Part shown: positions 42,982-53,046 of the stretch, in pieces
Layout of the letters: every line of letters begins with the position of its first letter
How positions within the stretch are numbered: position 1 is the first letter of the stretch
Origin: an uncultured Clostridia bacterium
GTDB taxonomy: Bacteria > Bacillota > Clostridia > TANB77 > CAG-508
Assembly: GCA_947631185.1 (NCBI GenBank)
Contig: CANRKJ010000002.1
Location: forward strand, 42,283-106,282
Direction of reading: 5' to 3'
DNA length: 64,000 nucleotides
The notes under the pieces: generated by a model
What the model saw: the letters and a program-made list of their open reading frames with translations, nothing else
Told to the model about the DNA's origin: nothing
Databases searched by the model: none
Made by a program: the position numbers and the translations under genes

Positions 42982-43057
42982 TTATGATTTTATTCCAAAT
43001 AAAAATTTTACAATACCGACGAAGTCCTTTTGGAACTTTTTTTACTACAATTGTCAT
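42982..43057 (-). CDS. spoVM: SpoVM-like 24-aa protein, requires +1 shift at CGG 43018-43016
   Basis: After skipping C43018: MTIVVKKVPKGLR|GIVKFLFGIKS*. Resembles SpoVM (KLPKFLGGIV core); locus near prpC-pknB-rpe agrees with spoVM synteny in Firmicutes. GGAGG RBS. Confidence 0.7.
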
Positions 43058-43059
43058 AG

Positions 43060-43224
43060 TTACCTCCTTGTTTTTCGACATAAAATTAATTTTAAACCTG
43101 ATACAGTAAGTACAATACCGATTATAGCTAACCATATTCGAAGTGGAACCCACATAACGGATAATATTCCAACCCCAAGACCTAGAAATATTCCGCCTTT
43201 AGCTTTCTTTATAGAGCATATCAT
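43060..43224 (-). CDS. 54-aa membrane protein
   Basis: MICSIKKAKGGIFLGLGVGILSVMWVPLRIWLAIIGIVLTVSGLKLILCRKTRR*; stop overlaps the RBS of the SpoVM-like ORF. Confidence 0.65.
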   Translation of the reverse strand: MICSIKKAKGGIFLGLGVGILSVMWVPLRIWLAIIGIVLTVSGLKLILCRKTRR

Positions 43225-43442
43225 CTACAAGCCCCCTTTGTATATAATATTATTATTTTAAAATAAAGTTACAAAAATGTTTACTATAATCTATTTGCAT
43301 AATTCTGTAACTGGTAAATCAATTATTAAACTATAAAATGATAAAATAATATTGTCAATTTTTTTTTTTTATAGTAAAATTATTTTTGTAAAACGAAAGA
43401 AAATTTTTATCAGAAAAAATAAATATAGGAAGGAAAAATATA

Positions 43443-44783
43443 ATGGAAACAACAGAAAAGGATGAATTAGATAAGAATAAGGAAAAAAAAGGTCAATCAA
43501 AGAAATCATCTAGAATAGAAAAACAACTAGAAAATGCAGTAAAAGAAAATAAAGAAGAAATAAAAAATGTTTCTGAAACAGCTTCTAGTTCTGCTACTAT
43601 TAGGATAGATAGTATAAGAGATGAATTAAAAAAGATTAGAATTGAAAATGACGAAGATGATGAATCTGATATAGATGAGAATCTTGAAGAGATAGAAGAA
43701 TTAGAAGAAAATAACAAAGTAGAAAGTAAAAAAAGTAAAAAGAAGAAAAAAATATTTTTAAGAATTTTAAGAGTATTGTTTATTTTAGGATTACTAGGTA
43801 TTATAGTATTAGCATTTCTATTATATGGACCATGGGATGGATTTAGAGATTGGTATATTACATCTGCGATGACTACTATGAATCATCAATGGCTTGCTAC
43901 AATGTTCTATAGCCAAGAAACTATTGATGAGGTTTTAAGTAGAAATAAAATAAACGAGGTAAGTGGAATTACTGATAATTCTCTTATAAAGAAAGCATCT
44001 TCTGAGGAAATGAAAAAACAAAAAAAATATGCCAATGAATATGAAAAGGCTATTTTAGAAAAAGATCCTGCACATGAAGATTATAAGATAATAAATATAG
44101 AAGGAAAAGCTTATAATGGTTATTTAGTAGCTATATATGATGCTTCTAAAATACATACAATGGTAACATCTAAAATAAATATTCAAGGACAATATGTTAC
44201 ACAGATGGCAGAAAGAGAAGGAGCTGTAATAGCAATAAATGGTGGTGGATTTGATGATCCAAATTACAGTAGTAATGGAGGAACTCCTACAGGTATAACA
44301 TATAGTAGAGGAAAATTGATTACTAACAAAAATAATGCTGGATCAGGTGGATTGATTGGATTTACAAATGACGATGTTTTAACATTAGGAAGAATGAATT
44401 CGACAAAAGCTGATGAATTAGGTATGAGAGATGCAGTAACATGTGGACCGTTTTTAATAATTAATGGAGAATCATCTGAAATTTTAGGAAATGGAGGCTG
44501 GGGTCAAGCTGCTAGAACAGTTATAGGTCAAAGGAAAGACGGAATTGTGTTGTGGCTAGTATTAAATGGAAGAAATTATGCGACTGGAATTTTAGGTGCT
44601 GATATGAATGATTTGATTGAAATAATGCAAAATTATGGAGCTTATAATGCTGCATGTTTGGATGGAGGTACATCTTCTGTTTTAGTAGAAAATAACAAAA
44701 TTTTGAATGACCCAATTGATAGTACAGGAAAACATAAAACTAGATGGGTACCAACTGCATTTGGACTATTTTTAAATGAATAA
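43443..44783 (+). CDS. membrane-anchored phosphodiester glycosidase (NAGPA) domain protein
   Basis: AVIAINGGGFDDPNYSSNGGTPTGI, AARTVIGQRKDGIVLWLVLNGRN, AACLDGGTSSVL. Confidence 0.85.
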   Translation: METTEKDELDKNKEKKGQSKKSSRIEKQLENAVKENKEEIKNVSETASSSATIRIDSIRDELKKIRIENDEDDESDIDENLEEIEELEENNKVESKKSKKKKKIFLRILRVLFILGLLGIIVLAFLLYGPWDGFRDWYITSAMTTMNHQWLATMFYSQETIDEVLSRNKINEVSGITDNSLIKKASSEEMKKQKKYANEYEKAILEKDPAHEDYKIINIEGKAYNGYLVAIYDASKIHTMVTSKINIQGQYVTQMAEREGAVIAINGGGFDDPNYSSNGGTPTGITYSRGKLITNKNNAGSGGLIGFTNDDVLTLGRMNSTKADELGMRDAVTCGPFLIINGESSEILGNGGWGQAARTVIGQRKDGIVLWLVLNGRNYATGILGADMNDLIEIMQNYGAYNAACLDGGTSSVLVENNKILNDPIDSTGKHKTRWVPTAFGLFLNE

Positions 44784-45033
44784 ATTGATAAAAAAAGAAC
44801 TAAATATGTTAGTTCTTTTTTATATTATAGTAAAGTCCTTCAAACTTCCAATGAAATAAAGCATTACACAGAAAAATTGTATAACATTTTTAGTGGATTA
44901 ACAACGGGTACTGTTGTTCTAATTTATCATTTTTATTACTTTTTTGTTAAGAATATGTAATATATATTGAATATGTGTTTGCTTTGCAATATAATTCAAG
45001 TGTATATCAAAAGAGAAAATGTTTGGAGGATTT

Positions 45034-45990
45034 ATGGAAAACAAACAATTAGATTCTATTATAGAAAAATATAAAGAATTAAAAATTAAAAATTATAAGG
45101 TTGAAAATCAGCTTAAAACTCTAATAAAGTCTAAAGAAAAATTCCCAGCTATTGCCAAAGATGAAAAATGGCTAAAAAAATATAGAAAATTTTTATCAGA
45201 AATATCAGAAGAAATGGAATTTTATAAACAAATAAAATGTAGTGTTAGTAATGAAGAATTAAAACAAATTGCTTTTGATGCAAAATCTGATATTTTTAAA
45301 AAGATTTATTATGATAACAATTTAGATAGATTTGAAAACAGAATAGATGATGGTACTGAAGAACAATATGGCGTAAATAATATGGGATACTTGTATAATA
45401 ATTTAGATCCTGAACTACCAAATGGAGTTACTTTTGATAAATCAAAATTTGCTGATATGATTTTAAATGAAAAGAGATTTTTGAAAAAGATTGACTTAGC
45501 AGCATATTTAGCTAAAATAGATAATAATTTTTTTGATACTTCTGTTATTTATAAAGCAGAAATTACTAAGTTATTTTTAAATAAGATGCATTTAGAGGGT
45601 ATAGATGAAAATGAAGTTATAACTGCTTCAATTATGTATACATGTAAAAAAATAGATTCTGCTCAGGAAATTGATAGAATTAAAAATGAAAAAAATAAAG
45701 ATTATAATTATTTAAAATCTCTTGGATTTTCAGATAAATTTTGTAAAATGTGTATTGAACATACTAGATATAATCAACCAACAGAAGGATATGTACGTGA
45801 TGCAGGTGGAGATGTTTTAGAACTTGTGGAAAATTATGTAGGTTTAACAATGCATAGAGAAGATAGAATGGCATTTCCAATTGATGAAGCACTTGATTTA
45901 ATGGAACATAAAAATTTACAAGGAAAATATAATAGATATTTAGAAGATTTTAAGAAATTTGTTCAAATAATGGAGGAAGAAAAGATATGA
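45034..45990 (+). CDS. hypothetical protein
   Basis: GGAGG RBS; first of three co-oriented, closely spaced ORFs. Confidence 0.65.
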   Translation: MENKQLDSIIEKYKELKIKNYKVENQLKTLIKSKEKFPAIAKDEKWLKKYRKFLSEISEEMEFYKQIKCSVSNEELKQIAFDAKSDIFKKIYYDNNLDRFENRIDDGTEEQYGVNNMGYLYNNLDPELPNGVTFDKSKFADMILNEKRFLKKIDLAAYLAKIDNNFFDTSVIYKAEITKLFLNKMHLEGIDENEVITASIMYTCKKIDSAQEIDRIKNEKNKDYNYLKSLGFSDKFCKMCIEHTRYNQPTEGYVRDAGGDVLELVENYVGLTMHREDRMAFPIDEALDLMEHKNLQGKYNRYLEDFKKFVQIMEEEKI

Positions 45991-46310
45991 TAGATACAAC
46001 TTCAAATAATATGAAAGATACTGTATTACATAAAATATTTAATGTTGTTAATAGTCAACCTAGAAAAAATATAAATGTAGTTGTTCGTGGAATTGGAAAT
46101 ATCAATACAGAATTGGCTGTTAAATCCATAATTCAAGAAGATGAAAACGAAAAAAACAGTATTGATAATTTAGTCTTTGAAAGAATGACAAAAATAGAAA
46201 GTATTCTTGAAAAGAGTGAATTGAATGTTCTTCTAAGAAAATATTGTATGTTGAAAAAAGCTGAATTACAAAGTGTAAAAGATGAAATAAAAAATGCAAT
46301 TCAGTCATAA
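45987..46310 (+). CDS. hypothetical protein
   Basis: Overlaps upstream ORF by 4 nt. Confidence 0.6.
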   Translation: MIDTTSNNMKDTVLHKIFNVVNSQPRKNINVVVRGIGNINTELAVKSIIQEDENEKNSIDNLVFERMTKIESILEKSELNVLLRKYCMLKKAELQSVKDEIKNAIQS

Positions 46311-46349
46311 TCATATTATTTTATTAAATTATATTCTTGGAGGATTAAT

Positions 46350-46781
46350 ATGAGTGAGAATAATGATAAAATGCTAGTAAAAAAAGAGGGCTTTTTATAT
46401 AAGGTAAAAAAATTTTTTAGTAATTTTTTTAATAGTTTTAAAGAAAAAAATAATTATTCTGAAAATCTTCAAAATGAAATTGAGATTCAGGTAACAAAAG
46501 ATTCTTTTGAAAATGATGTTGTTGAATCTTCTACATCAACTGTGAATAAAGGAAAATTAGAAGAAATTAGGCTAGGATTAGACAGTGGAAGTAAAGGATA
46601 TGAAGATGTTTATCAATTATCTTTAGAAGAGATGGAAGCTCTAGATGGAGATTATGATGGTCAAATAGATAAAAATGTTTCAAAACTTGAGGAAGTATAT
46701 AATCAGCTTGTAATAGCTAAAAGAAGATTATCAAAAATTCAAAGCCAGAATTCAAATGAAGAACAAGATTTTCGAGAATAG
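46350..46781 (+). CDS. hypothetical protein
   Basis: GGAGG RBS. Confidence 0.6.
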   Translation: MSENNDKMLVKKEGFLYKVKKFFSNFFNSFKEKNNYSENLQNEIEIQVTKDSFENDVVESSTSTVNKGKLEEIRLGLDSGSKGYEDVYQLSLEEMEALDGDYDGQIDKNVSKLEEVYNQLVIAKRRLSKIQSQNSNEEQDFRE

Positions 46782-46816
46782 AGTAAACTTTTATTTGAAA
46801 GGGGGCATATTTAATA

Positions 46817-48247
46817 TTGTATAAAAGAATTAAGATTTGTATACTATTTATAATTATGATAATAATATTGTCATATGAAAATATTGCCTTTTCAAGTACT
46901 ATAAGCAGTGACATCAATGCTATAAATGATTCAAAATATCCAGGTATAAAAAGTTTAATACAGAATTTACAAAAAAATCATCCATCATGGAAATTTCAAG
47001 TTGAATATACAGGATTAAATTTTAATGATGTAATAACAAATGAATATCAAGGACATGGTACTAGTCCAAAGAATCTAGTACCTATATCTGATAATTATAG
47101 TGGAATGTGGATTTGTTCAATATGTGGTAAAAGAGCTTATGATACTGGAAGTTGGTATTGTGCTTCAGAACAAGCAATAAAATATATGATGGATCCAAGA
47201 AATTCGATAAATGAAAGTGATGTTTTTCAATTTATGGATTTATCATATGTGGGAGATATAGGAGAAGTAATTCAAATTACAGATGCTGATTTTAAAATTT
47301 CTTCATCATATTTTTTAGTTTCTCCTTCTGTTGATATTGTAAAAATAAAAAACACATATAATAATGCTGTAATAAAAAGTGCCAATGGTACAATTATTTC
47401 TTCCGGAAATGTTTCGACAGGAAATAAAATAACTATTAACAGTTCTACTTATACTATCATAAAAAAAGGTGATGTTAATAAAGATGGACAGGTTAATATT
47501 GTTGATGTTGTAATATTATTGAATTATATTACTGGTAAAAAGGTATTAGATAATGATGCTATAGAGGCTGGAAAAATACAAAATTCTAGTAATGTTACAA
47601 TTGTTGATATTGTTCAAATATTAAATTATATTACAGGGAAAAGAGCTATAAATTTGGTAGAAAATTCAAATAGCAATATTATGTTTTTAATAAATCAAAT
47701 GACACAAAATATGCCATATATTGATGATGAAAGTAAGCAGGCTATTGTTAATTCTGCTTCAAAATATCAAGTAAATCCATTATATATTGTTGCTAGATTA
47801 AATCAAGAACAAGGTGCAGGAACATCGCCATTGGCAACAGGCTCTGGGTTTAACGGAAATTATGTTGGATATTATAATTTATTTAATATACGTGCTTCTG
47901 GAAATTCAAAAGCCGAAGTTTATACAAATGGATTAAAATATGCTGATTCTTGCGGATGGAATACTAAAGCAAAATCAATAGAAGGTGGAATTGAGTTTAT
48001 TGCCAGTCAATACATAAATAAAAAACAAAATACTTTATATTATCAAAAATTTAATGTTGTTGGAACTTCGACATTATATTCTCATCAATATATGCAAAAT
48101 ATAATGGCAGCACAAAATGAAGGAACAAAACTAAAAAGTTTTTATAAAACTTTTGATGGTAATTTAACTAATACATATGTATTTACAATACCAGTATATG
48201 AAAATATGCCAAAATCAGTTTGTACAAGACCTAATACTGGTGTTTAA
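46817..48247 (+). CDS. secreted glucosaminidase with internal dockerin-like repeat
   Basis: GDVNKDGQVNIVDVVILLNYITGKK + NVTIVDIVQILNYITGKR; C-terminal LNQEQGAGTSPLATGSGFNGNYVGYYNLFNI. Confidence 0.85.
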   Translation: MYKRIKICILFIIMIIILSYENIAFSSTISSDINAINDSKYPGIKSLIQNLQKNHPSWKFQVEYTGLNFNDVITNEYQGHGTSPKNLVPISDNYSGMWICSICGKRAYDTGSWYCASEQAIKYMMDPRNSINESDVFQFMDLSYVGDIGEVIQITDADFKISSSYFLVSPSVDIVKIKNTYNNAVIKSANGTIISSGNVSTGNKITINSSTYTIIKKGDVNKDGQVNIVDVVILLNYITGKKVLDNDAIEAGKIQNSSNVTIVDIVQILNYITGKRAINLVENSNSNIMFLINQMTQNMPYIDDESKQAIVNSASKYQVNPLYIVARLNQEQGAGTSPLATGSGFNGNYVGYYNLFNIRASGNSKAEVYTNGLKYADSCGWNTKAKSIEGGIEFIASQYINKKQNTLYYQKFNVVGTSTLYSHQYMQNIMAAQNEGTKLKSFYKTFDGNLTNTYVFTIPVYENMPKSVCTRPNTGV

Positions 48248-48303
48248 GTGAAGAAAATTAAACTATTATAAACGTTTATTTAATAAAATACGAGGAGAAT
48301 ATT

Positions 48304-49746
48304 ATGAAATGTGAAAAATGTGGTAAGGAAATTCCTGAAGGAGAAAATAAACTTTGTGATGATTGTAAAAGAAAAGTTATTAATAATATAGAAAAAGATG
48401 GTAATTTATCTGATACTAATGATGTAAATAAAAATAAAGTTAAAAAAGAAAAAAAATCAGGTAAAAAAATTAAAATTTTTGTTATAATTTTAGTTTTGAT
48501 AACAGTTATAATTGTTGGAAGTATGTTTTTTGTAAAAAAATCAACTAATACTGTTGGAAATACAATTTCAAATATAAGAAATTATGGTTATACAGCAGTT
48601 CAAGGATCATGGATATATTATGTTGCTCCTTCTGAAGATGGAAAAAGGGTTTGTATTTATAAGTCAAAAATAGATGGCTCAGAAAAAAAATATATATTAC
48701 AGGAAGATTGGGATATTTTAGGATTAAATGTTAAAGATGATTATATTTACTTTATTGCTATTTCTTATGAACCTGTTGAATCTAATTCTGATACAACAAA
48801 TTCAGAGCCAGTGGACACTATAAATAATAAAATATATAGAATGAAAACAGATGGAACAGATTTGGAGGTAATAAATAATAATGCATTCCATAATCAAAGT
48901 TATGAAATGTATGTTGTGGATGATTCTATATATTATATAGGAGTTGATCAAAATATTTATAGTATGAAATTAGATGGTTCTGATGTGAAAAGAATAAATG
49001 AAGATCACTCTGGATTTTTGGGAATAACTAAAGATTATATTGTATATAATGTTCCAAAAGATGGAGAAGAAGACGAGAATTCTAATGTGGAATCAAATGA
49101 TGAAAATAATGTTGAAAATAGTGTTGAAAATGAAAAAACAGATGATGAGGAAGTAGAAGATACAGAATTCGAAACTTTTATTATGAATAGAGATGGTACA
49201 GATAAACATACTGTAACAGGAGATAGATTAAATAGTATTAATATTGTAGATAATTGGATTTATTATGTTGATGGTTCAAAACACATATATAAAGTTAAAA
49301 TAGATGGTTCAGAAAATACTTTAATTTCAGATTCTGTAGAAGCTTACAATTTAAATATAACAAATAAATATATATATTATTTGAGTTATAATGATGATAG
49401 TGAGCAAAATGTTTCTTTATATAGAATGAATTTAGACGGAACAGATAATAAAGAAATCTATAAGTTAGATAATTCTTCTTCTTATTTAAATGTAGTAAAT
49501 GATCATGCTGTATTTATGGATAATAATGATGATTTTGGAACAATCAATTTGGTAGATTCAAATGGTCAAAATAGAGTTAAATTATATGAATTAAATTTAA
49601 AAGATAATACAACTACTGCTGAGGAAAATACAACAGGAAATGAGTCAACTGCAAATAATGCTAATGAACAAGAAAATAATACAAATAATACTGATGAAGT
49701 AAAAAATGAACAAACCAAAACAGAAGATGATAGTAATAAACAATAA
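48304..49746 (+). CDS. zinc-ribbon, TM, DUF5050 beta-propeller-like protein
   Basis: CEKCGKEIPEGENKLCDDC; repeated WIYYV...IYKSKIDGSE / IYRMKTDGTD. Confidence 0.8.
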   Translation: MKCEKCGKEIPEGENKLCDDCKRKVINNIEKDGNLSDTNDVNKNKVKKEKKSGKKIKIFVIILVLITVIIVGSMFFVKKSTNTVGNTISNIRNYGYTAVQGSWIYYVAPSEDGKRVCIYKSKIDGSEKKYILQEDWDILGLNVKDDYIYFIAISYEPVESNSDTTNSEPVDTINNKIYRMKTDGTDLEVINNNAFHNQSYEMYVVDDSIYYIGVDQNIYSMKLDGSDVKRINEDHSGFLGITKDYIVYNVPKDGEEDENSNVESNDENNVENSVENEKTDDEEVEDTEFETFIMNRDGTDKHTVTGDRLNSINIVDNWIYYVDGSKHIYKVKIDGSENTLISDSVEAYNLNITNKYIYYLSYNDDSEQNVSLYRMNLDGTDNKEIYKLDNSSSYLNVVNDHAVFMDNNDDFGTINLVDSNGQNRVKLYELNLKDNTTTAEENTTGNESTANNANEQENNTNNTDEVKNEQTKTEDDSNKQ

Positions 49747-49756
49747 AATCGTTAAG

Positions 49757-49793
49757 ATAAAAAAGATGGATTAAATATTCATCTTTTTTATTT
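49757..49793 (+). terminator. intrinsic terminator
   Basis: AAAAAAGATGgattaaatattCATCTTTTTT. Confidence 0.75.
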
Positions 49794-49832
49794 TTATGAA
49801 ACTGAAAAAGTTTAATTTTAAATATTATTTGG

Positions 49833-49867
49833 TATACGACAAATTTTTACAAAAAATTTGTCGTATA
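49833..49867. promoter_or_regulatory. perfect 16-bp inverted repeat (candidate operator)
   Basis: TATACGACAAATTTTT-aca-AAAAATTTGTCGTATA. Confidence 0.5.
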
Positions 49868-49969
49868 ATATTGAAATATATCATTAATTATTATAAAATC
49901 AATAATCATAAAATTTCAAAAAACTTATATTTTATAAAAATCTATATAAAATATAAGTAAGGTGATTTT

Positions 49970-50980
49970 ATGAAAAAAATAAAAGAAAATAATGATAAAG
50001 AATTGAAAAAGTCAAATCATATAATATTTAAAATACTTTTAATTCTTTGTAGTATTATAATAATTTTACAAGTGGCAGTATTTAGTGCTTATATGTTGAA
50101 AACAGGTGGAAGTATAAAGAAGGCAACTATAGAAATGGTTGAGGATGTTGTAGGAGAACAGGATGTTATTTTTTGTTTAATTCTTGGAATAAGCGAAGAT
50201 TTAAATATAAATTTAACAGATACAATTATATTATCGGCTTATAATCCTAAATCTCAGAAAGCATTTTTACTATCTATTCCAAGAGACACTTATATTGGTA
50301 CAAATTCGAAATTTGCAAGTGGAAATGACAAAATAAATTCTGTTTATCAAAAGAATCCAACAGAACTTTTATATGAAGTATATAGGCTTACTGGAATAAA
50401 AGTTAATAATTATATAGCAATTAAAACTAAGGTACTTAGAGAAATAGTAGATTCTTTTGGAGGAGTTGAATTTTATGTACCAATGGATATGAATTATGAT
50501 GATAAAACACAAAATTTGCATATTCATTTAAAAGAAGGAAATCAAGTATTAGATGGAGAAAGTGCAGAACAATTACTTAGATTTAGACATAATAATAATG
50601 GTTCAACATATAGTATTGATTATGGTGATAATGATATTGGAAGAATGAAAACTCAAAGAGAATTTATAAAAGTTTTAGCAGATAAAGTTATTAGTTTAAA
50701 TAATGTCTCTCAAATTCAAACGATATGTAAGCATATATTTTCTAATCTTGCTACTAACCTTCAACTTTCAAAAGTTATTTTATATATACCTTTTGGTTTA
50801 GAATTTAATACAAAAGATTTAATAACGAATCAGTTACCAGGAAATTCAGAAATGATTGATGAATTATGGTTTTACAAGGCTGATAAAAGTCAAACTAAAG
50901 ATATGATTATGGAATTATTAGATGAATTAGAACTTACTGAAGAAGAAAAGAACAATTATTGTAGATTTTATAATAGTTAA
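49970..50980 (+). CDS. LytR-CpsA-Psr family protein
   Basis: DTIILSAYNPKSQKAFLLSIPRDTYI, RLTGIKVNNYIAIKT, LLRFRHNN. Confidence 0.92.
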   Translation: MKKIKENNDKELKKSNHIIFKILLILCSIIIILQVAVFSAYMLKTGGSIKKATIEMVEDVVGEQDVIFCLILGISEDLNINLTDTIILSAYNPKSQKAFLLSIPRDTYIGTNSKFASGNDKINSVYQKNPTELLYEVYRLTGIKVNNYIAIKTKVLREIVDSFGGVEFYVPMDMNYDDKTQNLHIHLKEGNQVLDGESAEQLLRFRHNNNGSTYSIDYGDNDIGRMKTQREFIKVLADKVISLNNVSQIQTICKHIFSNLATNLQLSKVILYIPFGLEFNTKDLITNQLPGNSEMIDELWFYKADKSQTKDMIMELLDELELTEEEKNNYCRFYNS

Positions 50981-51043
50981 TTAAGATACCAATAAAATAA
51001 GAATACAAAAGAAATAAAAAATTTATTAAAAGGTGATATAAGG

Positions 51044-52831
51044 ATGAAAAACAAAAAGAAAAAAAATTCAAAAAAAAATAGAAAAAAATATAACAAAAAT
51101 AATAATAAAAATATTAAAAAAAATAATTCCTTAAATAATAAAAGTATAAAAAATAAAGAAGTAATTTCAACCAAAAAACAACAAAATGATTCAAATAATA
51201 ATGAACATTTAAAATCCAAAAATACTAGTATAAAAACAATAGAAGAAAAAAATAGTATACCGAATAATAAAAAAGCTTTGGATAATTTGAATTCTGATGA
51301 TAGTTCTACAGGCAATAAAAATGTTGAAAATATTCAAAATAAAGAAATAAAAAAGGAAAATATTATAAAATTTAATAAAGAGGAAAAAAATAATTCTAAA
51401 AATACAAAATCTGTAAAGGTATGGTTTTTGTTATTAATTTTTGTTATAATATTTATTTTATTTTTTATAATACTTTTTTGTATAAATTTTTTTGATAATA
51501 AGATTCAACGAAATATCTACATTCAAAATATTGATGTTTCAAAATTAACTGCTGAACAAGCGAAGAATAAAATGCAATCTATATATAGCAAAGTTACAGA
51601 TCAAAATATAAAGTGTTCTTATAATGATAAAAAATATGAAATTAAATTAGAGGATATTGATTTTAATCTTAAAATTGATGATGCAGTTGATTCATCAATA
51701 AAGTATGGTAGGAATAATAATTTTTTTATAGCATTTAAAGATTTTTATCTTTTAAAGTTTGGAAAAGATAAAAATATCTCAGTCGAGTATAGTTACAATG
51801 ATGATATTTTAAATAAAAAATTAGAGGAAATCCAAAATGATTTTTATCAAGAAGTTCAGCAGTATAGTTATAAAATAGAAGAAAATAAATTAAAAATAAC
51901 AAATGGTAAAAAGGGAATAAAAATTGATTTTGATGAATTTAAAAATTTGATAGCAGATTCTATTGATAACAAGTCATTAGAGAATTCTATAGAAATACCT
52001 TTAATAATTGATGAGCCAGAAAGTATTGATGTTGAAAAAATTCGAGATGAAGTATTTGTTGAAGTAAAAGATGCTTATTATACAACAGATCCATTTGAAA
52101 TTCATGAAGAAGTGGTAGGAGTTGATTTTGATGTTGATGGATTAAAAAATATTATAGCATCAGAACCAGAAAAGGAAGAATATTGTATTGATTTGAAAAT
52201 AACAGAACCAGCAATAAAAGTAGATAACCTAGATTTATATAATGATGAATTAGGAAGATGTTCTACAAATTATGTAAATAATTATAATAGAACCATTAAT
52301 TTGAAACTTGCTGCAAATAAGATTAATGGATATATTTTAATGCCAGGTGAGACTTTCTCATATAATGATGTCGTAGGTGAGAGAACTGTAGCTGCTGGAT
52401 ATAGAAATGCTGCTATATATGTTAATGGTGAAGTAGAGGATGGTTTAGCAGGAGGAATATGTCAAATTTCTTCAACATTATATAATGCTGTGGTAGAGGC
52501 TGATTTAGAAATTGTAGAAAGATCTAATCACGCAAGAGTTCCATCATATTTACCTGCAGGAAAAGACGCTACAGTATATTGGGGAAATAAAGATTTTAAG
52601 TTTAAAAACAATCGTAGTTTTCCAGTTAGAATTTCAATAGCAGTTGATGGAGGATACGCAACTGCTATAATAAATGGAAAAAAGACTGAAAATGAATATG
52701 ATATTTCTATTGAAACAAGTGTTGTAAGTAGGTATAATGGTTATCTTGTTGTAAATGCATATAAAGTATATAGACAAAATGGAGTGGTTATTAATAGAGA
52801 ATTACTTTCAACAGATTCATATAAAATTTAG
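51044..52831 (+). CDS. VanW family protein
   Basis: LMPGETFSYNDVVGERTVAAGYRNAAIYVNGEVEDGLAGGICQISSTLYNAVVEADLEIVERSNHARVPSYLPAGKDATV. Confidence 0.93.
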   Translation: MKNKKKKNSKKNRKKYNKNNNKNIKKNNSLNNKSIKNKEVISTKKQQNDSNNNEHLKSKNTSIKTIEEKNSIPNNKKALDNLNSDDSSTGNKNVENIQNKEIKKENIIKFNKEEKNNSKNTKSVKVWFLLLIFVIIFILFFIILFCINFFDNKIQRNIYIQNIDVSKLTAEQAKNKMQSIYSKVTDQNIKCSYNDKKYEIKLEDIDFNLKIDDAVDSSIKYGRNNNFFIAFKDFYLLKFGKDKNISVEYSYNDDILNKKLEEIQNDFYQEVQQYSYKIEENKLKITNGKKGIKIDFDEFKNLIADSIDNKSLENSIEIPLIIDEPESIDVEKIRDEVFVEVKDAYYTTDPFEIHEEVVGVDFDVDGLKNIIASEPEKEEYCIDLKITEPAIKVDNLDLYNDELGRCSTNYVNNYNRTINLKLAANKINGYILMPGETFSYNDVVGERTVAAGYRNAAIYVNGEVEDGLAGGICQISSTLYNAVVEADLEIVERSNHARVPSYLPAGKDATVYWGNKDFKFKNNRSFPVRISIAVDGGYATAIINGKKTENEYDISIETSVVSRYNGYLVVNAYKVYRQNGVVINRELLSTDSYKI

Positions 52832-52861
52832 ACTACTTTATGGATATTTTTTATACATATA

Positions 52862-52905
52862 TTTTATATACAAGGAAAGTTCTCTGAATTTCCTTGTATA
52901 TAAAA
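52862..52905. repeat. 44-bp palindromic repeat, copy B
   Basis: TTTTATATACAAGGAAA...TTTCCTTGTATATAAAA, 17-bp perfect arms. Confidence 0.75.
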
Positions 52906-53046
52906 TTTTCGCAAACATTATTTTAAAAAAATAATATATAAAAATTATTAAAAATGTTTGACAAAAATTTACTTTTAGAAGATAATTAATACATCAAAAT
53001 TTATGCAAATGATAAATATTTATAAATTACGAAGGAGGAATATATA

